Shown piece by piece: positions 46,034 through 54,461 of a DNA stretch of 58,164 nt. Made by a program: the position numbers and the translations under genes. The notes beneath the pieces are model-generated. The model was not told the origin of the DNA, did not search any database, and was given only the letters and a program-made list of their open reading frames with translations. The DNA comes from a virus. How positions within the stretch are numbered: the stretch's first letter is position 1; the number at the start of each line of letters is the position of its first letter. The DNA is taken from positions 1 through 58,164 of IMG/VR virus record IMGVR_UViG_3300012349_000006. One strand, given 5' to 3'.

Positions 46034-47001
46034 GGTAATGTCGCCAGTTTTGTTTTAGCCCATTGTATGCCGCCTAAATTATTAGGATGGTCCCCTTGAG
46101 AAGCGCCAGAACCAATAGTCATTGTATCTGGATCATAACCAGAATTAATATCAACATAATGTAAATTGTACCCATCAGCTATAGCTTGAGTGACCAATGA
46201 AGATAATGCTGCATTTATAGTATCTATGTTAGCTGAAGTGCAGTTTACACCATCCTTATTGTAGCCATAAGTTGTACACTTTGGTACTGACAAGATCGAA
46301 CAGAGTAATCCGTTAGCTCCGCGACCAATCCAGTCAATGAATACACGCCTTGCATCCAATGTTGTGATGGTGAATGTATGTGAGCCTGCACCAAAACCGG
46401 CTAATCGTAATGCTGCTGATGCTCGACTAGAGCTATCTATATTACGTTGAGTTGAAGATAGAGCTTGTGCAGAAAATATTCCTTGGTCTATTCCGTCAAT
46501 AGTTACCTTGAAACGCCCCATAAATGGAAGGCCATTAACAAGATAACTGGAAACCGTATAACCTAATATGAATAAATCACCATCAAATGTACCTGATGCT
46601 GTAGCAGAAGCAGCATCGGTATATTTTCCCGGTGTGATCCCGCTATTAGACCATGCTCCGGTGAAACTCCAATCATTGTTAACAGCAGGAGATTTATTGC
46701 CAGCAAGCCAAAGGGCTAAAGCGGACACGCAAGATGAAAACACACCTAGCGCAGCCGCGCCAGCACCGAAAGCGCATACATCATTAAAGCCAATCGCAAT
46801 TTCAAACCGTTCGCCAGCGACCGGCGAATGAGCAAAAATCACATCTCCTAAATCTGCTGCTACCCTGCCGCCAACGCCATTGTTTTCATAGGTTTCTCCG
46901 CGCCACAATGCCGTTAGCTCAAAATGATAGGCCCGCAACAGCGTTGTTTCGGTAATACCACCACCAGCCATATGACTACAGCCGTAACCAATCGCTTTCA
47001 T
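46030..47001 (-). CDS. SGNH/GDSL hydrolase, 323 aa
   Basis: Block I GYGCSHMAGGG (about 5-15) carries the Ser nucleophile, block III is GFNDVCAFG (about 72-80), and the C-terminal GDHPNNLG supplies the Asp-His pair. Middle residues form a beta jelly-roll-like insert (GTFDGDLFILGYTVSSYLVNG...). SGNH enzymes in phage tails deacetylate or cleave ester-linked host polysaccharide. It lies between the fibre and endolysin genes, so a tail depolymerase role is likely. ATG at 47001 has AAAGGA seven bases upstream. Confidence 0.85.
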   Translation of the reverse strand: MKAIGYGCSHMAGGGITETTLLRAYHFELTALWRGETYENNGVGGRVAADLGDVIFAHSPVAGERFEIAIGFNDVCAFGAGAAALGVFSSCVSALALWLAGNKSPAVNNDWSFTGAWSNSGITPGKYTDAASATASGTFDGDLFILGYTVSSYLVNGLPFMGRFKVTIDGIDQGIFSAQALSSTQRNIDSSSRASAALRLAGFGAGSHTFTITTLDARRVFIDWIGRGANGLLCSILSVPKCTTYGYNKDGVNCTSANIDTINAALSSLVTQAIADGYNLHYVDINSGYDPDTMTIGSGASQGDHPNNLGGIQWAKTKLATLP

Positions 47002-47012
47002 CACTCTATCCT

Positions 47013-49268
47013 TTAATTCACAATGCCGTAAATCTTTACTGTGCCGCTTGTGATATTACCGGATGAAAAGCTAACTTCTATTCCAGTAACAGCACCGTTA
47101 CCACCATCCCAATAACCGGAATTGATACTATGATCTATTAGTGAACTGCCACTATCTAGATGGAAAAAGGTTCCATTCATCATTTTACGAAATGTGGTGC
47201 TAGGAGCTTGATACATTATCAAGCGACCAGAAACACCGCCGCCGCTAGCCGAGTTATTAACTTGAGCTACGTTTATCGAACATGGAAAAAATGTAGTAGA
47301 TGCTGTATTAGAAGAACCACCAGTGTTAAACCCGCTACTAACGGTCAAATAGCTTGTGCTTTGAACACCGCCACTGTTAACCTTCAAGCGGCATTGAACA
47401 GCAGTGGTTGCTGGCAGGACGTTATCAAATACAATTTCATAATCATTATAAGTTGACGTAAAGCTTGTGGTATCAGATAAAGTAGCGCCACCGCTACCAG
47501 TCAAGGTATTGAGTAACACCTTATTTCCACTAGCAACAGCACAAGTACCATTAGTGACGATTACTCCACCTGATAAACCAGCCCCGCAAGTAACGCTGCT
47601 CACACCACCAGCAGCAGCCGCTCCTAATGCTTGTGCAGTCCATTTTGAAATACCATCGCTTTTAAAAAGATAAGCGCCATTAGCTACAACCATAGTAACT
47701 GACGTTGCTCCATTTATAGTATCTGAGCCTGCTCTAGTAATTATAAGTGTATTTGTTGCTGTAACAGTGCTTTGAAAATCAGCTATAACAATTTCTTGAC
47801 CGGGATTAACAGCATTGGCGGCTGGTAAGGTCCAAGTTCTAGACGCCGTAAATGTTGCATTGGTTCCAACAGTTCTATCCGTTGGCAAAATAGTATAAAT
47901 ACTATCGCCATGTCCTGTATATTGATCTACGTTCAATCCGCCAGAGGCTCTAGCGGCAGGAGCGGTAACTTGCCCTGTGCCACCTTGGGCTAAAGTTATA
48001 GGAAGGTTTACGCTGATATTATTACCAGTGCAAGTTAAGCCTCCCGTACAAGCAATATCTCCTACCATGCTACCAAGTGAAGTAACACCAGTAGACACAG
48101 ATGATGCGCTATCAGGAGTTACTTTAATAATATAATTAATAGTCTTTTCAGGAGGAACGTTAGCAATAACTAAAGGAGTACCGCTAGTGTTATTAGACGT
48201 AACGCTTATTGCGTTATTACCAGCCGAGTTAACTGTAAGTCTGTGGCCGCTTGATGCTATATAACCAAATGAGCCGCCACTTGTTGCTACAGCTTGATCA
48301 GGCTCAAGCTGCATAAACACCGTGCTAGATGCAACACTAATTGCCTGTGCTGCGTTTGCAGATGTAATGCCTGTTGGCAAATTAGCTAAGGCTAAAGCGA
48401 TACTTGCGCTTTGATTACCACCAGCCGCACCAATGGAGTTAGGATTAGTAGCTCCGAAGTATGTTGCTGTTAAATTTGCCGAGGCTGTACCGCCCATGTT
48501 ATTGTTACCAGCAAGGGTTAAGCCTCTAAAATCTGGTAAGTTAAAAGTGGTGGTACCGTTGCCTCTGCCCCAAGGAAAAAATACCGCCGTTGCGCTAACT
48601 GTGGTGTTAGCATTAGCAGCTAATGTTACGCTAGAAGAAGTCTTAGAAATAATGGTAGAAAAACCAGCAGCCAAGCAAGAAACTTCAACAGGCATTCCAA
48701 TCCAAAAATTTGTAGTGTCTCCTACACCGCTTAGTATGGGGCTACCAGAATTACAAAACACCGATTGACTAGACGTAATGGCCGTAAGCAAAACAGCGTA
48801 TGTAGTTCTTGATAATTCTTGCCCGTAAGTAAATAAATATTGATTAGGCGCAACCATGCCAGCCCAAGGTTTCACTGTTCCAACTAAATCACCATCACCC
48901 GTACCCGATGTTCCTCCACCGCCAGAGCCAACTGACGAAGTGTTCTGATCCCAAATGACATTGCCATTGCGATCTTTAACAACTTGGCGATAGGTACCAG
49001 AACCTAAAATCAAACCTCTACCGGCTGCATCCAACACAACCGGATTTAAATTTGGAACGGTTTCAGCCGCGTCTTGCCAAGTCGTCTTGCGGGTAGTAGT
49101 AGATGGAATATAAAAATCTACCGTTCCCTTAACTAACGGTTTGCCGTTCTGATCCACAAATGTAGTTTTGGCAGGAGGTAAAATGCTAGCCGTTTGAGCA
49201 TAAGCAAAATGTACCTGTGCAACCATCAATAACGACAATAAGAAAGTTTTAAAAATGGAAAACTTCAT
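47013..49268 (-). CDS. Tail fibre with collar domain and signal peptide, 751 aa
   Basis: The N-terminus MKFSIFKTFLLSLLMVAQVHFAYAQ is a Sec signal peptide. Then a beta domain (TTFVDQNGKPLVKGTVDFYIPSTTTRKTTWQDAAETVPNLNPVVLDAAGRG, residues 35-90), a phage tail collar domain (GMVAPNQYLFTYGQELSRTTYAVLL ... FNLPDFRGLTLAGNNNMGG, about 135-260), fibre repeats (TLAQGGTGQVTAPAAR), and a C-terminal sandwich (YNDYEIVFDNVLPATTAVQCRLKVNSGG) common to phage fibres. Collar-type fibres mediate adsorption. The signal peptide is unusual for a virion protein. A short plus-strand ORF overlaps its 5' end. Confidence 0.85.
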   Translation of the reverse strand: MKFSIFKTFLLSLLMVAQVHFAYAQTASILPPAKTTFVDQNGKPLVKGTVDFYIPSTTTRKTTWQDAAETVPNLNPVVLDAAGRGLILGSGTYRQVVKDRNGNVIWDQNTSSVGSGGGGTSGTGDGDLVGTVKPWAGMVAPNQYLFTYGQELSRTTYAVLLTAITSSQSVFCNSGSPILSGVGDTTNFWIGMPVEVSCLAAGFSTIISKTSSSVTLAANANTTVSATAVFFPWGRGNGTTTFNLPDFRGLTLAGNNNMGGTASANLTATYFGATNPNSIGAAGGNQSASIALALANLPTGITSANAAQAISVASSTVFMQLEPDQAVATSGGSFGYIASSGHRLTVNSAGNNAISVTSNNTSGTPLVIANVPPEKTINYIIKVTPDSASSVSTGVTSLGSMVGDIACTGGLTCTGNNISVNLPITLAQGGTGQVTAPAARASGGLNVDQYTGHGDSIYTILPTDRTVGTNATFTASRTWTLPAANAVNPGQEIVIADFQSTVTATNTLIITRAGSDTINGATSVTMVVANGAYLFKSDGISKWTAQALGAAAAGGVSSVTCGAGLSGGVIVTNGTCAVASGNKVLLNTLTGSGGATLSDTTSFTSTYNDYEIVFDNVLPATTAVQCRLKVNSGGVQSTSYLTVSSGFNTGGSSNTASTTFFPCSINVAQVNNSASGGGVSGRLIMYQAPSTTFRKMMNGTFFHLDSGSSLIDHSINSGYWDGGNGAVTGIEVSFSSGNITSGTVKIYGIVN

Positions 49269-49377
49269 AGTTCTAATCCTAATAGGTTTAATTATTTTTA
49301 AATTTCGTCGCTACGTTTGGATGCCTACAATACTTATCGTCATAGCATATTTTTGGTGGAAATTAGAACCTTACCGT

Positions 49378-51381
49378 TTATGGAGCAATTACACGCGACA
49401 ACGCATTACCAGTTCTGGAAAGCAAGCTTTGCTTAGGTGGAGTGACAACATTAGACAACGCTTGAATTAAGGCATCCTTATCGGGTCCGGTAGCGGTAGC
49501 TAGCTTAGTTAGCTCTACATTCTTTGCTTTAGCATGAGATAGCTTTGCCATATCTTTAAGTTTATTGGCACCTTTCAATCCCAAGATCAAAGCGGTAGAA
49601 GCTCCCATAGGACCGCCAGCCAAGCTATTAGCAATCTCGCCTCCTACCATGATCGGCGCACTACGCATAATGTCAGTAGATACTGGCAAATCAATTCCAC
49701 TATGAGATTTGAGACGCATAGCAGTTTGGCTATTTTCAAATAGCTTTTTGTTGGTATCGGCTATCTTGCGCTCATGCAGAAGCTTGGTTGACATTTCTTC
49801 AATTTCAGTATTGCCAAACAAATATTTTAATTTTTCCTTGTTAAAATCTATTTGTGGGATTTCAGTTCCTTTTTGACCAACAGCATTACGCATACCGCGA
49901 ATTTGACTATCAACGGCAACGCGAGCACCTTCCTTAGCAGCAGCTATTTCATCAGCACTGGCATTGTCAATCCAATATTTCCAATAGCTAGGATCATCAG
50001 TATGCTTGGTTGGGCGGTTCTTTAAAATTTCCGCGCCTTTTTCGAAAGCCTCATGCACTTGTTTGTCATCTGCATACTGCTTTAAACCAGTTCTATATGG
50101 CCCAAGTCCGGTATCAGGATTTTTAGGACCACTGGCATTATCAATAGCGTCAACAATTTTATTGCGATAAGCTTTAAGTTCCTTACCTAATAATCGTTCT
50201 GATCCAACAGAACTACTTGTCAAAGCATCTGCTCTTTCCCGCAATCTAGATTGAATACTATGCAAGTCATCAGTATAATGATGCATCGTATCCCTATCGG
50301 GCCAAGAGCCGCGAATTTGTTGACGTAACTTATAAAGTTCTGTCTGCAAAGGGTCTAACGGTAGAGAAGGCTGCTTTCCAGCTTTAATAGCTTTCATCGC
50401 AGGAGCGCCAATCTCTTTATCAATAGCCTTGATGATACCTGTAACTTCTGTATGTGGCGTAGCTCCAATGACCGGATTGATTAAAGTTCTACCTGTTTCT
50501 CTAGCTTTATTTTGAAGTCTGTCAATGGTAGCCTTAACGTCTATAGAACCACCAAGAGCCGTATCAATAACGTCTCCAACAGCACCTTTGGCACTAGCCA
50601 AACGTTGCTCCACAACATTTTTCATTAAATTTTGGTGCGGACCTTCAGTGACTACTAATTTTTGTGCGGCCTGTTGCACTGGTGCGCTAACGTCCATAGG
50701 CGATAGACGCGGATTAGATTTTAAATCAGCAATGAAGGTAGGTAAGTTTTCCTTGCCAACCAAGTCAATCAACTGATTAAACGCTTTGTTGATAGGTCTA
50801 GCTGCATTAGCGACTTTACCTAGTTTAGCAACCGGCAAAGCTCCACCAGCAATCAATCCAGCAGCTTCGCCAGCGCGTTCGCTGCCAGTTAAATTAGCAA
50901 CTGGATTTTCCACTGTTTCCTTTAATATTCCGGTAGCAGGAGATGTTACATATTGAATTGCTCCCAATCCCATCTTGCCAACGCCAGTAGCAGGACGGTT
51001 TTCAAGGGTATCTTTGGCACCGCTCTTGAACGTCTCAATCCCGGCCCTAGCTGCTTCTCCTGTTGACCGGGCAATATCGCCCGGTAGTTCTGAGGCTCCC
51101 GCCGCAACGTCTCCTAGCGCGTTGCTAGGCTCACTGTAGCGACGCGGATTTCTGCCGCCCTTTTGGCTAGGCACCGCATTAATCGTATCGGACTGCTCTT
51201 TGGTAGCATCTGAAATAGGAGGGGCTACAACCGGCCTAATGGTAATGCCAGTAGAATTACTAGGAGCATCGGCATTCAAATACCCATCAAGAATATCATC
51301 AGCCGTAGTAGGAGCACCAGAGCCTTTCGGCACTGGTATCTTACCACCAAGATAACCTTCTAGAATTTGATCAGCGTCCAT
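49378..51381 (-). CDS. Ejection/internal virion protein, 667 aa
   Basis: Ala/Lys-rich helical protein with a Gly/Ser-rich start. The central region (about 130-450) is predicted helical; a hydrophobic segment lies near the C-terminus (IMVGGEIANSLAGGPMGASTALILG, about 580-605). Size, position after the 254- and 478-residue proteins and before the fibre match P22 gp7, gp20 and gp16-type DNA-ejection proteins. No catalytic motif seen. ATG 51381 overlaps the upstream stop. Confidence 0.72.
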   Translation of the reverse strand: MDADQILEGYLGGKIPVPKGSGAPTTADDILDGYLNADAPSNSTGITIRPVVAPPISDATKEQSDTINAVPSQKGGRNPRRYSEPSNALGDVAAGASELPGDIARSTGEAARAGIETFKSGAKDTLENRPATGVGKMGLGAIQYVTSPATGILKETVENPVANLTGSERAGEAAGLIAGGALPVAKLGKVANAARPINKAFNQLIDLVGKENLPTFIADLKSNPRLSPMDVSAPVQQAAQKLVVTEGPHQNLMKNVVEQRLASAKGAVGDVIDTALGGSIDVKATIDRLQNKARETGRTLINPVIGATPHTEVTGIIKAIDKEIGAPAMKAIKAGKQPSLPLDPLQTELYKLRQQIRGSWPDRDTMHHYTDDLHSIQSRLRERADALTSSSVGSERLLGKELKAYRNKIVDAIDNASGPKNPDTGLGPYRTGLKQYADDKQVHEAFEKGAEILKNRPTKHTDDPSYWKYWIDNASADEIAAAKEGARVAVDSQIRGMRNAVGQKGTEIPQIDFNKEKLKYLFGNTEIEEMSTKLLHERKIADTNKKLFENSQTAMRLKSHSGIDLPVSTDIMRSAPIMVGGEIANSLAGGPMGASTALILGLKGANKLKDMAKLSHAKAKNVELTKLATATGPDKDALIQALSNVVTPPKQSLLSRTGNALSRVIAP

Positions 51382-52817
51382 TATCTTGAACCAAGCGGAG
51401 GAATAGACTTAGTATTGTGGGCAATTTCAACAGAAGCTTTAAAAATTTTCAATTCTTCTGGCGACATTCCCTTAATTAATTTTTGCAATTTATCCTTGCT
51501 CATTAGATCAACCCCATATGCTCTAGGGTCTTGCTCATTGTTAAAGCGTACAGAAAATTTTTGAAATTCCTGATCAGGTAGATTTGATTTTTCAAAAGCA
51601 ACAATTTCAGCTTGCTTTAATCGACGTAAAGCCAAGGCTGATTTAGCTACATCAACAGCAGCAGCGTTGGATATTCCCACACTAGGATTACCAGCAAATG
51701 CAGCCGCTAGCTTATCATTGGTTCCGCTATTGCCGGTTTGATTGACAAAATCGGTTAAATATTTTTTGGCTTTGTCGTAATCAGCAACAGTGCCGTTAAA
51801 ATCGCTTTCCTTGATCCCCGGAACCATAGAGATGGCAAACGATTTTAAATGATTAATGGTTTCGGTTCCCGGTCCTGTGCCTTTAGGACCAAGTTTTTCC
51901 AATGCTGGAATAGCTTGGGTAAGTGGAAATATCTCGCGTTGAAAATTTCCGGCTTGCTGTCTAGCCGCAACCGCCGATGTAGCTCCACCAGCCGCACCAA
52001 TACCCATAGCTTCAGGAGTACCGGGAGGTAGTGATTTAGCTACTCCTGTTGGTCTAGCGGCGTTGAACCTATCGTTAAACGTTGGCGCTTCAACGCTAGC
52101 ACCTGTGACAGTGCCGCCAAAATTAGAGCTTGGGCCATTGATAGCAGGATTGTTGATCGGTCCTGTTGGCAACGCCGATGGTGCTGTACGTTGTGGCTGC
52201 TGTTGATATTGTCCCGGTAATCCGCCTCTCACTGGTAACGTGCCTTCAGGTATAGCTGCTCTCTGCGGTCCTAATGCTTGCTTAGCGCCATAATTAGGAT
52301 TAGGCTGACCATTAGGCAATAGCCTCCTGTTATCAACTGTTTCTGTTTCAGGAGGTTGTTGTATCTGAATTGGTGCGCCCATTGGTCTAACACCAAAACG
52401 CGCACTAACGTTAACTGGCGTATCAGTCTGTCCGTTGCGCTGCATAGCAGGAGTACCCAAGTGATATTGAATAGCTTCAGAATGAGTAGCAGCAGCCGTC
52501 ATAAATTCGTTATAAAAACTAGCGCCATCCTTAGCGGCCTGAAGCCTTTGCATGTAAGCATCTAGTTGCTGTTGCGGCACCAGCCCTTGCCTGACTGCAT
52601 TCTGAGCAACAGCCGCGTATTCTTCCTTACTGGCGTTAGGTCCAAGTGATCCCATCGCTCTAGTCATGTAGCCTAGAGCTTGGTTAGCTTGATCTAGCTT
52701 TTGCTGATTAATCTGCAATGATTGCGATTGCAAAGCACCAATCTTGCCAGCTTGTTCCAAAGGACCAACTGGCATTGGTTGATTATATGAGCTTGTGTCT
52801 GCTTCTAATCCAGCCAC
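51381..52817 (-). CDS. Ejection/internal virion protein, 478 aa
   Basis: The N-terminus is helical and rich in Gln/Ala (LEQAGKIGALQSQSLQINQQKLDQANQALGYMTRAMG). A Pro/Gly/Gln-rich linker (about 130-260) leads to a helical C-terminal domain. No family motif beyond the general pattern of the middle P22-type ejection protein. Start GTG at 52817 with AAAGGA eight bases upstream. Confidence 0.7.
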   Translation of the reverse strand: MAGLEADTSSYNQPMPVGPLEQAGKIGALQSQSLQINQQKLDQANQALGYMTRAMGSLGPNASKEEYAAVAQNAVRQGLVPQQQLDAYMQRLQAAKDGASFYNEFMTAAATHSEAIQYHLGTPAMQRNGQTDTPVNVSARFGVRPMGAPIQIQQPPETETVDNRRLLPNGQPNPNYGAKQALGPQRAAIPEGTLPVRGGLPGQYQQQPQRTAPSALPTGPINNPAINGPSSNFGGTVTGASVEAPTFNDRFNAARPTGVAKSLPPGTPEAMGIGAAGGATSAVAARQQAGNFQREIFPLTQAIPALEKLGPKGTGPGTETINHLKSFAISMVPGIKESDFNGTVADYDKAKKYLTDFVNQTGNSGTNDKLAAAFAGNPSVGISNAAAVDVAKSALALRRLKQAEIVAFEKSNLPDQEFQKFSVRFNNEQDPRAYGVDLMSKDKLQKLIKGMSPEELKIFKASVEIAHNTKSIPPLGSR

Positions 52818-52829
52818 TTTTTAAATCCT

Positions 52830-53594
52830 TTAAGCAGTAAATGGTGTTGGGCCGTTAGGACCACCATAAGTAATCGGTCCTGCTGGTGTACCATATAAAC
52901 CTTTATAGGCAGCATATGAGCCAATACCATTAGCTGTATTAGCTATAGATGTTCCTATCCTATTGTCAGCAGCAGCCTCAGCATTACCTGCCCCAACAGT
53001 AGCTACACCAGAGTTGTAAGCAGCTTTTTCACCTAAAACGCCAGTTTGAGCAGATGCATTTTCACCAGTATCAACCAAACCTTTTAGGCGATTAAAAGCA
53101 TTTGTCTTGTTAGTATTCTGCATGTCAAATGCGGTTTTATAAGTATCGGTGGCAAGTCCTTTGGCGAATGCTGCCGCGCCTTTTAGCGCCGCTCCTGATG
53201 TACCTAATCCTCTGGCAGCAGCCGCATTGGTAACAGCCTTTTGACCTTGCGTAGAAGCAAACTTATAGTAATCGCTGTTCTCTAGTACGTTTGGATCAAT
53301 GCTGATATCTGATGTTAATTCAGGCAAGCGACTAGTAAGCTGATCAGTAGCGTTAGCTCCTACCGTTCGGTACGGCTCTAGGTCCGATCTAGTCTGCTGA
53401 TACTGTTGCTGTTGCAAGGCAATAGACTTATCAGCAGCTTCTTTTTGAGCATCAGCAGCTTTACTAGCGGCGTAGCTCTGAGAAATACCGCCAATAACAG
53501 CACTTCCCACAATAGCGGTTGCAACCCATGCGCTGCATAAGCAAGGGTCTATAAATTCATCGCTAAAGCCAAAGATATCTTCTTTGAAATTCAT
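52830..53594 (-). CDS. DNA transfer protein, P22 gp7-like
   Basis: 254 residues. After a short N-terminus (MNFKEDIFGFSDEFIDPCLC) comes a hydrophobic segment (VATAIVGSAVIGGISQSY) and then the characteristic helical sequence ADAQKEAADKSIALQQQQYQQTRSDLEPYRTVGANA seen in gp7-type DNA transfer proteins of podoviruses. These proteins leave the virion first and help form a channel across the host envelope. The ATG overlaps the end of a 23-codon linking ORF. Confidence 0.85.
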   Translation of the reverse strand: MNFKEDIFGFSDEFIDPCLCSAWVATAIVGSAVIGGISQSYAASKAADAQKEAADKSIALQQQQYQQTRSDLEPYRTVGANATDQLTSRLPELTSDISIDPNVLENSDYYKFASTQGQKAVTNAAAARGLGTSGAALKGAAAFAKGLATDTYKTAFDMQNTNKTNAFNRLKGLVDTGENASAQTGVLGEKAAYNSGVATVGAGNAEAAADNRIGTSIANTANGIGSYAAYKGLYGTPAGPITYGGPNGPTPFTA

Positions 53595-53662
53595 AGCTTA
53601 AATCCAAATGAATAAGCTTGCCATTCTGAATACCAAACATTCATAAATATGAGTAGCATCAT
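53591..53662 (-). CDS. Micro-ORF, 23 aa, coupling two virion genes
   Basis: MMLLIFMNVWYSEWQAYSFG ends FKL. It overlaps the upstream stop and the downstream ATG by ATGA. The junctions repeat GGA(A)TTTAAGCTATGA at both ends, so the peptide may serve mainly to carry ribosomes between the 147- and 254-residue genes. Confidence 0.4.
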   Translation of the reverse strand: MMLLIFMNVWYSEWQAYSFGFKL

Positions 53663-54102
53663 AGCTTAAATTCCAATTGATTAGCGTTGCAAAACTCTAA
53701 CCATTCGTTTTCATTCTTGGCGATAAAATGTCTTTCTATTTTATTTAAGTCAGTCTCACAGGTGCCGTGAATGGTTGTCCATACACATTCAGTCAAGGCA
53801 TAAGCAATTCGTTTGGTGCCAGCAGGAGAAACAACTGTAAACGGCGCTTCAACTTTTACGATGCCTTCTTCCGTCGATACTTGCATACTACCGTAAGACA
53901 GAATATTTAAATTTTTAAATTTGTGAATTTCTCCCACAAGAATTGTGCCAGCCGGAATATGCAGTTCTCTTGCATAAACCCCTTCGGAAAAATGATGCAC
54001 TACCTGTAGATTTAATTGTGGTTGCTGCTTCATAAACGTTTCCGCCGCAAATATCTTATTCCTCGTAGATAGTTCGGTTAGCTTTTCTACAATATCAGTC
54101 AT
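53659..54102 (-). CDS. Cupin-like virion-associated protein, 147 aa
   Basis: The beta strands HHFSEGVYARELHIPAGTILVGEIHKFKNLNILSYGSMQVSTEEG and a following APFTVVSPAGTKRIAYALTECVWTTIHGT match a cupin-like fold seen in phages next to gp10-type genes; the His/Glu positions fit a metal-binding barrel. The usual role is unknown (tail or head fibre accessory). Start is ATG 54102; the reading to 54105 begins with TTG. Confidence 0.75.
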   Translation of the reverse strand: MTDIVEKLTELSTRNKIFAAETFMKQQPQLNLQVVHHFSEGVYARELHIPAGTILVGEIHKFKNLNILSYGSMQVSTEEGIVKVEAPFTVVSPAGTKRIAYALTECVWTTIHGTCETDLNKIERHFIAKNENEWLEFCNANQLEFKL

Positions 54103-54461
54103 CAAGCACCTAAGAATTGAAGTGTAGGAGTTACTGTATATGTGGTTCTAATAGTATCTCCGATTGAAATTGGCACGATCAAAGGTCTAACTGTAGATAA
54201 AGGAATTATGATACCGCCTCTGATTAATGATATTGCTGATACTGTTCCACCTGATATAATTAATGTACCCTTGACGTTAGCAGTAAAATTGAATGGAGAA
54301 CCTGTAGGAACTATATTTGCTACAGCAGGAGCCGCTTGGACAAATTGCTGAAAGAAACCATTCCAAGGATCAAGTAATCGTCCTTTGCCTATTTCTTTTC
54401 CCTTGTCGTCAAGCACTCTTACTAAAGGTGCTTGCATATTTAAAAGTGGTAAACTGCTCAT
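54102..54461 (-). CDS. Phage neck/tail accessory protein, 119 aa
   Basis: MSSLPLLNMQAPLVRVLDDK, then GRLLDPWNGFFQQFVQAAPAVANIVPTGSPFNFTANVKGTLIISGGTVSAISLIRGG. The order N-terminal strand, 'DPWxxFFQQF', then a beta domain is common in genes next to P22 gp10 homologues in podophages (from memory), function unknown. Overlaps neighbours on both sides. Confidence 0.68.
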   Translation of the reverse strand: MSSLPLLNMQAPLVRVLDDKGKEIGKGRLLDPWNGFFQQFVQAAPAVANIVPTGSPFNFTANVKGTLIISGGTVSAISLIRGGIIIPLSTVRPLIVPISIGDTIRTTYTVTPTLQFLGA

